A stretch of 64,000 nucleotides of DNA from Platerodrilus igneus (lineage: Eukaryota > Arthropoda > Insecta > Coleoptera > Lycidae). The position numbers were made by a program, and so were the translations under genes. Shown in pieces: positions 54,672-64,000 of this stretch. Where the stretch lies: contig JARFIW010001489.1 in assembly GCA_036346225.1 (NCBI GenBank), positions 682,001 through 746,000 on the forward strand, written 5' to 3'. The number at the start of each line of letters is the position of its first letter. Positions within the stretch are counted from its first letter, which is position 1. The notes beneath the pieces were generated by a model. It did not search any database and was not told the DNA's origin. It saw only the letters and a program-made list of their open reading frames with translations.

Positions 54672-57169
54672 TTATAGTTGCTTATAATAGTTATCAGGTT
54701 TAAGTACAATTATTTGGTTATTGTCATACGGTTTTTCATCTTGGAACTGGTTGGACGTGTACCTCCATTGATTTCTATTCTGAGCTAGCTTACACATTTC
54801 CCCGAAATTTCCACAGCCTACATTTTTGACTATCCGCGTGCAATAGTCTAACCTAGGTCTACCTCTTGCTCTCCTTTCCCCTTTCGCTACTTTTAATATA
54901 TTCGGCACCATTTCCTCATGCTTTAGTATGTGACCTATCATTCTATGTCTCCTAGTTTTTACTGTATTCCATATATTTTGTTCTTCCACTATTATTTCTA
55001 GAACTTCTTTGTTTTTAACTTTGTCTATTATATCTTTACCATGCACATGTAGCGCTACATTTAAAAAGCTTTCTATCTTTTTCGTGTCCGCTTTTCCTAC
55101 TGTCCAGTTTTACAGCCGTACAGTGCTGTGCTCCACACATATGCCTTCAGCAATCTTTTCCTTGTTTCTATGTTTGTTGTCCTTGAACACCGTAATTGCT
55201 TTTTTTTTTGTTAAATGCAGCACGACCTTGTACAAATTTTTGTTTTAGATCTTTTGTGAGACTCCCATCTAGAGTTATTTGGCTTTCTGGGATATAAAAA
55301 TCCTTAACCACGTGTAAGTTCTGGCTACCTATTTGTATTCTTGTTTCTGAATTATTTTCCCCTCCTTTGCATGCTAGTACTTTAGTTTTATTTTTATTAA
55401 TTTTCATACCGTATTTCTCTGTTAGAACTGTTTCCATTTTATTAAGAGCTGCTTCTAACCCTTCCTTGCTAGATGCTAATATCTTTATATAATCTGCAAA
55501 TCTAAGTATATCAATTCTTTCCCTGCATAATAATTCCAAATGTCTTCCTGCATTTGACAGTATTCATTACCTCTTCAAGTGTACAAGTTAAAAATTATTG
55601 CGGATAGGGTACATCCCCGTCTCATCTCTTTCCTAATATTTACTTCTCTACCTTCCGACTCTTATTTTATTACCGCTGTTTGCTCTTTGAATAAGCTATG
55701 TAGTATCCGTCTATCCCTAAAACTTATTCAAATCTTTTTAAGTATTTCCGAACATTCTTTTTTATTATACATTGTCGAATGGTTTTTCCAGATCTACAAA
55801 CCTTATATACACACTTCCCTTTTTTTCTATTGTTATCTTCATTATCACTCTTAGAGCTAAAATAGCCTCCCATGTTCCCCGGTTTCGCCAAAACCCAAAT
55901 TGATCTTTTCCTAGTATTTCTTCAGCTTGTTTTTCCATCCATCTTTGTACAATTCTAGTTAATATTTTTAACACGTGTGCTGTCAAACTTATTGTTCGAA
56001 AATTTGCACATTTATCTAAGCCTCCCTTTTTTTGGTATAGTAACTATGATGTTACATTTGAAATCTTTGGGTATTTTGCCTGTCTCATACATATAGCTTA
56101 CAAGTTGGAAGAGACGTTCTGCTACTGCTTGACCAGCGGCTTTTAGAGTTTCTGCTTGCTCCCTATCTGTACCCGGTGCCTTACCATTTTTCAGACCCTT
56201 TACTGCTAATTCAAACTCATCTCTAAGTATAGGATATCCCAAGTCATCCATTTCAATGTATGATTCCTCTTCTAATGCTGTGAGTTTCGTTCCTGCATAT
56301 AAATTCCCTATATATTCTTGCCAACTATCCACTTTCTCTGCATTTTCTATAATGACGTCTCCTACCGCGTTTCTTATATTTTTGCTATACGGTTTTATAT
56401 CCCTAAAATTCATTCTAATTAGTTTGTATGCTTCGTCTGTTTTTTCTATTTTCATTTTAGTTTGTACGTCTTTGCACTTTTCATCAGTCCATTGTTTTTT
56501 AGCTGTCCTGCATTTGCGAATAATTTTACATTTTATGGCTTTGTATCTCTGTTTTCCTGTTTCATCTAATCTATTTTTGAATTTTGGTTTTCTTCTATTA
56601 GCTTCAGAATATGTTTTGTTATCCATGGTTTCTGGTGTTCTTTTTGTGTATACTCCAGAATATCTCTGGCCGCTATGTCTAAACTGAATTTAGTATTATT
56701 ACATTCTGTTTCTACTTAGGATAAGAAATTTTTTCGATATCTTTCAGCAAATCATTTGCCTTTTTTCAAATTTTTCGTGGATATTCTAATCTTTCAGTTT
56801 CTTAAAGTCAAAGTGCTTTTTTCCGTTTTTTTTTCTCAGGTTTTTAAATTTAAGAGCGGCCTTTATAATTGCGATGTTGTGGTCAGTGTCTATATCTGCT
56901 TCTGGGTAGCTTCTACAATCTTTTATTGTGACTATGATGTTACGTTTGAAATCTTGGGAAATCTCGTTTGTCTCATACATATAGCTTACAAATTGGAAGA
57001 TACGTTCTGTTACTATTTATCCAGTGACTTTTAAAGTTTCTGCTTGCACCTTACCTATACCCGGTGCATTAATATTTTTCAGGCCGTTTAATGCTAATTG
57101 AAGCTCATCTCTAAGTATAGGATATCCTGTCATCGTTTTCAATGTCTGATATTTGTTCTAGTGCTGATA

Positions 57170-57170
<1 letters not shown>
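54672..57170 (-). pseudogene. RTE endonuclease-RT remnant with internal tandem duplication
   Basis: Minus pieces: RT start to IIVTI (57170-56930); then KDCRSYPEADIDTDHNIAII of the endonuclease (56925-56790); connector and RT with KAPGTDREQAETLKAAGQAV and IIVTIPKKGRLR (56626-56012); RIVQRWMEKQAEEILGKDQF and FVDLEKPFDNV (55986-55765); the RFADYIKILAS segment, where FADD is FADY (55539-55168); and a C-terminal domain with RARGRPRLDYC (55046-54672). The endonuclease-to-RT block occurs twice in part. It has many frameshifts and an altered catalytic FADD. Confidence 0.8.
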
Positions 57171-57214
<44 letters not shown>

Positions 57215-60176
57215 AAACAAATGTTGGTGAACTCTTGGGATACACTCGTTCAACAATTAATAAACTACTATGTCAAATCGTAATTTAATTCTACGTTTCG
57301 GCAACAAAATTTCGTGCCTTCTTCAAAGAATGACTACTAAGACATAACTCGGTGGCAATATCTACTAAAATTAGCATAACATATATAATAGTCTATTGCA
57401 ATAAAATTTAATAAAACAACACAATACTATATCCAACAGGGGTTATAAACAACGAGTCAAAATAATTAATGCAGTGAGTAAAAGGAACAACTACAATACA
57501 ATACAAACTTCACTCACTTAGATAAACGTTTGTAAACAGACAATTTTGTATAGAAAGCAGCGTTTATCAAATAAAGGATTCATTCATTCATTAGATTTCA
57601 AGAAGTTGTAACAAGTTTATTTTCCCGCAATATTTTGACGAATATTTATCTTATTATTTTTATAGGTCAATTCAAGCCTAATATCTCTACACATTTTTAC
57701 GTAATAATTATTACATGTTGTTTAATTTAAAATAAGCTTTAAAATCGCGAGCATAAATTACAAGTTGAGCGGTAACATAAAATATCAATCACAAGTGTGA
57801 TTATAGGATCTGTCTCTCTTTCGATAATTTTAAAGATTCTTGTAACGGTTGTCAAGCGGTAGAATACGTCAAAATGCAGGCACTTTCACCTGGGCCGTTG
57901 GCTAATAAAGTCGTTCTTGTGATAAAAACATGGCGCTAAGCTATGCTTGGTTTCGGGGCCATGTGAGAAAAAAAGTCGATTTAAAGTGAAATCGGCTTTG
58001 TTGGTGCACTTTATGTCGACGCTTTACCGACTGTGTTTGTACTAAACTAGATGTAAGTGTAAAATATTGGCATTTGAACAGCATGCAATTTACGTGACGC
58101 GTATACACGTGGATGTTCGTTTGGAGAATCCTAACTTGATTCAAGATGTAACAAGAAAAATTCAATTATCATTAAATATTCCGTAAATGATTCAAGTGCA
58201 TCGCAATTATTCGTTTGAGGGAAAATCATCTGGTATGTAATTAGTTGCTCATTAGTACGTTCAAGTTGTAACAACATTTAGAATGACAAAACAAGTAAGT
58301 TTTTTATATTGTTCGGCTTGGAAATTTTCAAGTTCGTTATGTTGTTGAACTTTGGGATACCTTTGTTATTGGTGAAGTGAACCTGATAAACTTCATTTTT
58401 ATTTTTAATTAATACAAATGAAAAGATTACAGAGGGCAGTATATATGTATATTAAGGGTCAACTTTCAAGACTAACAAAATTGAAACTATCATGTTGAAT
58501 ATAAAATTATCCAAGTTCAGATAACTATATTGTTTCATTTTTCACTATAATATTAATTAATTGAAATATTTTAAAATGCAAGTTAAATGTATAGTCTATA
58601 AGTAAAACTACCGAAGGCTAATAAAGATTGTCAGTATACCATTAGTCAATAATCAAATTTGAATATTAATAAGAATAATAATTGCTAAATTTTTATGATG
58701 TAAGAATAACAACACTATCTAATTTTTGTGAGATATAGGTGTTGAGAAGATTATTGTGTATATAAGTACATCTTTTTCCTAACTATAACTAGGATAGTCG
58801 AATTTTTTTGAAGGAAATTTTGTTATAAGAGAAATCATTGTAAATAATTTTCAACTGATACTTAAGAGAATAGAAATTAACTTCGGTCACGTCTATGATC
58901 ATTAGTTGGAATGAATGAGGTTTGATTCTTAGTAATTATAAACTTTTTTGAATTAATTAACGGAATGCACAAACTGTGCTAGTCTTGGTTTAGTTTGATT
59001 ACAGGTATAGCAGTGCATCATTATCAAGCAATATCGAGCCAGAAGGTAAGCATTTGTAGTGGTTATGTTCACGTGATATTTTTAGTACAGCGGTATTTGA
59101 GCATAGGTTTTTGAATTCCCCTTATACAAACAGACTAAAATTAGGTCTTCATTGTATTCAAAAATTCGGTGGCACCATATTCACTATATTTTTGATCGTA
59201 ATCCAACCCCGAAACAAACTCATGTTCTACCCAGAGCAAATCACTCTACTAGCCGCTTAGCCTTTGGAGGTTTCCTTATCTATGGGCCGTTTTCCATCTA
59301 AACTAACCTTGGGCTTTTTACATCATCACGAAATCCTCGTTAATTATCCTTGTGCCTTTCAGTTGGCAATATAGAAGTAAAAACCCATTACTAAGGCAAA
59401 ACGCTACAAAGTTCATTCAATAATTTGATTCCAGTGCGAAATGTTATTTTAAGTCGTAAGCGGTTGCTATGCGGAAATAGTATCCGAGTTTGCAGTAAGC
59501 ATATTGTAATTTAATAGTAACGAGATTGCAATTTTTAACTAATTTATATTTAATGTAAAGTGTAACAATCACTGTTAATCATATAATGATTTTATGTAAA
59601 AAGTTTTACCAGGAGAATTTGTGATAAAGTTCGAAATACTCTGACCATTTAATAGATTATTTGACGAAGATTTTTCTGGCCAAAATAAATCTTACAAGGG
59701 TGGAAATTAGCATAACCAGGTAAACCATTCTCAAAACAATAAGTTTAATTCTGTAAATTTAAAATAAGGTAAGCAACAATTTTTATTTGTAATCAGTACT
59801 TCTTAGAAATTATTTTATGTTTGAAAGAAATAATGTTGTAAATGTTCTAAATGCTTTTGTATGAAAGAGAATATTCAATACTGTATAAATATTTTGTAAT
59901 ATTGATGTGTTTGATTTTATTTTGAAAAACTCCGTCAGTTGCGTTGAGCTAGCCAGGCAAAATTAAAAAGGAAGATAAGTGAATAATTTCAAGTTAAACA
60001 AATTGCAATATCTGTAACACAGCACCTCTTTAGTAACAACCAACGCGGCCGTTGTTACAGCACTTCTTTAGAGGTGCCATAACGTGCGGCATTGTCATAG
60101 CACACTTTTAGTCACTCCCAACGCGAGGTCTTATCATATCACTTTTAGTGGCTTCTCAAAGCGGACTTTGTCACAG

Positions 60177-60230
<54 letters not shown>
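57171..60230. mobile_element. 3-kb insertion flanked by TA repeats, unknown family
   Basis: Perfect (TA)n tracts at 57171-57210 and 60179-60230 bracket 2,968 bp that interrupt one RTE copy, whose two halves (sequence equivalent to 9002 and 9030 of the intact RTE) lie outside. The interior is AT-rich without a convincing ORF. At the left end, the minus strand has a GGCA/TGCC hairpin followed by GAAACG (57327-57294); at the right end is a 40-bp minisatellite. It could be a non-autonomous Penelope-like or Helentron-like element; I cannot decide. Confidence 0.55.
60013..60178 (+). repeat. Degenerate 38-40-bp tandem repeat
   Basis: Units start at 60013, 60053, 60093, 60132 and 60170 (partial), each of TGT(C/A)A(C/T)AGCACTTCTTTAG... 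form and ending near a GCG-rich CAACGCGGCC-like segment. It abuts the AT repeat. Confidence 0.75.
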
Positions 60231-60234
<4 letters not shown>

Positions 60235-61430
60235 TTTTGCCATCTAACCACTTTCTCTAAATTTTCTGTCTCCTCCCGCGGCTCTTATATTTTTGCTATA
60301 CGGTTTTATATCCCTAAAATTAATTCTAATTAGTTTGTATGCTTCATCTGTCTTTCCTACTTCCATCTTAGTTTGCACTTTTCATCAGTCCATTATTCTT
60401 TAGCTTTCCCACATTTTCGAATAATTTTCCATTTTATGGCTTTGTATCTCTGTTTGCCAGCTTCGTTCAGTTTGTTTCTGTATTTTCGTTTTTCTTCTTT
60501 AAATTCAGGATATCCCTTGTTATTCACGGTTTCTTATTTTCTTTTTGGTTATACTCCATAAAATCTTTGGCCGCCATGTCTAAACTGGATTTAATGTTAT
60601 TCCATTCTGTTTCTACTTCTTTAGCATAAGAAATTTTCTCGATTTCCTACAGCAATTCGTTTGACTTCTTTTAAATCTTTCGTGGATATCTTTATCTTTT
60701 AGTTTCTCAAAGTCAAAGTGCTTTTCCGTTCCCTTTTCTCAAATTTATAATTTAAGAGCGGCCTTCATAGTTACAATGTTGTGGTAAGCGTCTATATCTG
60801 CTTCTGTGTAACTTCTGCAGTCTTTTACTTGATCCCTAAACCGTTGTCTAACAAGAATGTAATCTATTTAATATTTTCCTATATCTCATGGCATATTCTA
60901 CGTGTATAGTCGTCTAGCATGATGTTGAATTTTCATATCCTTTTACGTATCTTAGTATGTCGTCGATATTTTTGTAAATCGCTTCTGCCGATTTTCGCTG
61001 TAGCTAGAGGTGGGCATGTATACTGGTATTATTACTGTATTTACCGGTGTAGATTCTAATCTAACCAAGAGTACCCTTTCGTCCTTTTGTAGGTAGTTTT
61101 CTACACAGTGTCCTATCTTTTTTCTCATAACTATCCCCACACCTAGGTTTTCTTTCTCTGATCTTGTGTGAATTACCGTAAAGTCTCCGCTCCAAACATT
61201 CCCCGCCTCTGGCCACCAGACTTCGCTGATCTCTACTATGTCTAATGCTAACCTATCCGTTCTAATTTTCAAGTTCTCTAGCTAATCTACTTGCTTCATA
61301 CTTCTGACATTCCACGCTCCGACTCGCAGAATGTTCCCGACTTTTTTTCTAAGCTTTCCTATCACATCCTCCGAAGTAATCCCCTCCCGGAGATCCGAAT
61401 GAGGGACTATTTTAACTCCGTGTGCTGCCA
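60231..61430 (-). pseudogene. RTE endonuclease part of the composite
   Basis: Minus strand: VKIVPHSDLREGITSEDVIG and ILRVGAWNVRSMKQVD (61430-61282), then RLALDIVEISEVWWPEAG, GVGIVMRKKIGHCVENYLQK and VNTVIIPVYMPTSS (61272-60952), and poorly preserved later endonuclease and connector sequence down to 60240. The copy starts at about residue 12 of the RTE ORF, so it is 5'-truncated, as usual for LINE insertion. There are frameshifts throughout its later half. Confidence 0.8.
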
Positions 61431-64000
61431 ACTCGTCTGTCGTGTCGCCTATAAATTTTCCGGCGAAGACGTCGTATTGTCCGGGTCTAGAAACATAAAT
61501 TATGGACTCTGTATCAAAATACAAAACCCTCGTTTTCAACCTTTCAAGATAACTGTAGAGTTTTGTCTTACTTGTGCAGTTACGTATGCTGCTATGACGA
61601 CGTTCACCGTAACTTGTACATCGTAAGCCTTCTCTCTATACTGCCAATTAACAATCACAGTGTCTTTGTTACCAGGCATTGCATGATTTATAATTATACT
61701 AGGGTTTGACATCATTTCAATATACTCTCCGGGGTGGTTAATAATATTTGTTTTTGACTGGTTCTCTTATTACCCCAGTTTTCCCCAAAATGAATTAAGC
61801 ATGAGTTTAGCTAAAGATCGTAGACCGGGATTATTGACAATCTCACTGTACTCAATTTGTATCCCCTCGTTTGGATAAAAAGTCATCAATGTATTTATTT
61901 CTTCCGCCTTTTGTTGAACAAGTTCCGGGCCACCCTGACGCCTGTTGCTTTATTTTTAAAAGCTTGTCCATCATCTCTCGAAACGCACCGCCAATCTTTT
62001 TAATCTTGTCGAATTGGTTAATTTGATAAGACCAAACCTCATAAATTTTTGCTATCTTGTAGCCACACTCCTTAGCCTGTAGCACTTTATCAATCACCCA
62101 TGTACCTGTGAGTGCGCGTTCTTGTTCACCGTGGATGCAGTCATTCGGGTTCATTTCACTCCCACATGTACGGCACAAGATGAACATGAGTTTGCTGTTC
62201 ATCTTTGTACGCAGTACCAAAAGATAAAGATCTTGCGGAGAGGGGATCATGCATTTGATTAATCCTTCTGTTACTTCTAAGTCTAGCTGTTCACAATCTT
62301 CTCCCACGCAAACTATAGTGTGTCCCATGGGAAATTTTTCGGATTTGCAAACCCACGGATATAAAAAGTAGATGTCTACGTACTTAATTTTTTCATCCTG
62401 TTTAGCCTTATAGTATTCAGAAGTGTTTCCCGTACGACCACCATAGAAAGCATCACGTGGGTTTAATGGCGCTTGTACAACCAACGGATGGTGTAAGACG
62501 TATGTTGGTAATTCTCTATTTTCAATTTTATGTGATCAAAATTTACACTTCCACATCTCAATAACATCATATCCTAATTTATTTAATTTCCCATTTTAGC
62601 CACAGGAGCCTAACGTCTTGAACTCAGTGTTTGGCAGGGATCATTGTGTAAAGGGTTGTCTCTGCCGTATTTGAAACAATTGGAGCAGCCATGATAGTAG
62701 CAACCGTAAAATTCGAAGACCTGTTTTGTTTCAGAACAAAAGCCGTCGACTTTGAGACCGTGGATTATGATTTGTTGTTGTTTGGCAGCATGCATGATGT
62801 TAATTTGAAGCTGCGTTTCTTCTCACACAAGCCACTGATTAGCTATTTTAGACTGGTTATAGCGCCACTTATAGCCACCTCTAGGGACAATCGCAATAGT
62901 ATTTGGTTTATGAAAATTGCGTCGATATACCATGTTACAAGTTGAAGCAATAGTGCACGCTTCTGTAAATTGACACACGCCACTTGTTTCAAGCACTTGC
63001 TGCTTTCTGAATTTTAGATATGCGGTAGATCCCGCTGCAACTCAAACCCGTCATTCTTGTGCTCTTGATACCACTTCATAAACGTTTTCCTGTCATCTTC
63101 TCATAGTGTCTGGCTCATAAAATTCGATGGGAGGTAAAAGTCCCACATAATTTGCGTTAGTGGCGATGTTAAACAGGTGAGAAAATTCCCCTTCTTAAAA
63201 CTATCTCCCAGTCCAAACGCTTTAGAAAGTTTGCTTAGAGCCATTGGAAAATAATTATGGGAGTCTAAAAATTGTTCATTTTCTATCGTCAGCGATATTA
63301 TCTTCGTTCCTCTCATGATGAGTTGCGGCTTTAAATCTGTTTCTGTTAATATATAATTTAAGCAGAATTGATGGTCAAAGGCTTGTCCGTTATGAGTAAT
63401 AGCTACCAGGTGTTTAAACTTTCTTCTTGATGCTAAAATATACTTCATAAAATTGCGAATGACGTTGTCCCTATATACAATCTGTCTATAACCACATTTC
63501 TGGCAAAAGCAAAGATGATCTTCATTTAAACACATATCACATCTAGAAGCTAATACACATAAGTTAGGTTTATGTAGGTGATTACCATTCTTTAATATTC
63601 TTTCTTGTCTCGTCTCTAAAATATAGAAAAACAAAAAGAACACCTTTTAAATTGGGCTTTTCGGTATCAGGTTTCATATAACAGAGGTGGTATTCTGGAA
63701 AGTGAGCGCAGCATATTTTACAATATACTTCGCCACAACTTTGCTCGCGATTATTTTTCACCGTTTTTGAGCATACCTTACTCAGTTTAATTTTTTCGCA
63801 TACACCTTATGTTTTATGATTTGTCAAACACGGTTGATCCCTAAATTTCCTATTGCACAATTTACACACAATATTAAATTCCTTCTCACAAGGAGGAGTT
63901 TGTAGGCAACAGGGACATGTGTTTCCACACCTATGTTTGTCTTTGGTATTGTAAAATGTGTGACACTTTTCACAAAAGTACGTACAACAGAATGCAACCT
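61431..64000 (-). pseudogene. Polinton protein-primed DNA polymerase B, decayed and cut by RTE
   Basis: Minus strand from the window edge: a cysteine-rich N-terminus (FCEKCHTFYNTKDKHRC, CPCCLQTPPC; 64000-63820, one TAA); an exonuclease region with HNGQAFDHQFCLNYILTE and DSHNYFPMALSKLSKAFGLG (63643-63101); KQVFEFYGCYYHGCSNCF (62795-62610); palm segments PRDAFYGGRTGNTSEYY, then DIYFLYPWVCKSEKFPMGH (62484-61852), where the usual DxxSLYP reads DIYFLYP; and, near 61500, VLYFDTESIIYV, where the catalytic DTDS is DTES. Known role: replication of Polinton DNA. Several frameshifts, two altered catalytic motifs and the RTE insertion at about 61430 show it is dead. The C-terminus was not found. Confidence 0.8.

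Larger units (their letters stand above)
53550..61430 (-). mobile_element. Minus-strand RTE composite with two nested insertions
   Basis: From 61430 downwards: RTE endonuclease (61430-60231), a 3-kb TA-flanked insertion (60230-57171), the start of the RT (57170-56930), a jump back to mid-endonuclease, then endonuclease C-terminus, RT and C-terminal domain (56925-54672), the 3' UTR to 54606, a 425-bp foldback element (54605-54181), and the rest of the 3' UTR to about 53550, ending GAAGACTTAATGATGAG-like. At 61430 the RTE begins abruptly inside Polinton polB. Confidence 0.75.

Noticed and set aside
56256..56687. 143-codon plus ORF
   Set aside because: Antisense of the RTE connector/RT region on the minus strand.
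57941..58165. 74-codon minus ORF in the TA-flanked insertion, considered as a transposase fragment
   Set aside because: No recognisable motif; composition fits random AT-rich DNA.

Overview
The window looks like a transposon-dense, AT-rich stretch of an arthropod nuclear genome, most likely an insect. The evidence is the families present (Polinton/Maverick, BEL/Pao, RTE, CR1/Jockey-like, Ty3/Gypsy, an env-bearing errantivirus, Penelope-like, hAT-like and a DUF7869-type family), one intron-bounded kinase exon, and no bacterial gene organisation. I cannot name the species.

Layout. 1-1440: a Polinton fragment with an uninterrupted minus-strand ORF carrying a parvovirus-type phospholipase A2 domain, and a divergently transcribed packaging ATPase. 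The ATPase is cut at about 1440 by an antisense BEL/Pao gag remnant (1446-2054). 2850-7290: decayed RTE copies and an inverted CR1/Jockey-like LINE. 7322-12664: a nearly full-length RTE, itself interrupted by a 1,064-bp Penelope-like insertion flanked by a 12-bp duplication. 12665-17061: the only candidate host sequence, namely an SRPK-like kinase exon (13208-13478), a possible minus-strand last exon (14552-14776), a 71-bp intronic minisatellite and a solo LTR with a 4-bp target duplication. 17062-35634: Gypsy element A, split inside its integrase by errantivirus-like element B (23309-32133). 36060-39638: decayed hAT-like and DUF7869-type genes. 39781-51436: Gypsy element C in an LTR-gag-pol-LTR-gag tandem, its first LTR split by an RTE with a 13-bp duplication. 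51437-53318: tandem pieces of a Penelope-like element. 53550-61430: a minus-strand RTE composite interrupted by a 425-bp foldback element and a 3-kb TA-flanked insertion; it is itself inserted into a Polinton DNA polymerase B gene that fills 61431-64000.

How the parts relate. This is mainly a nesting record rather than an operon or pathway. Relative order can be read directly: B lies inside A, RTE inside the C LTR, RTE inside polB, and the foldback and 3-kb elements inside RTE. Several junctions are not simple integrations: env plus polypurine tract upstream of the B 5' LTR, tandem C, tandem Penelope-like, and tandem RTE. Recombination has reworked the locus.

The most interesting signals are the intact PLA2 ORF; a gag split at the same place in two diverged Gypsy families; an RTE 3' UTR that carries decayed copies of the element's own C-terminal coding end; and a hairpin-GAAACG motif resembling a degenerate hammerhead core in four separate repeat ends. 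Nearly all other coding sequences are pseudogenes.
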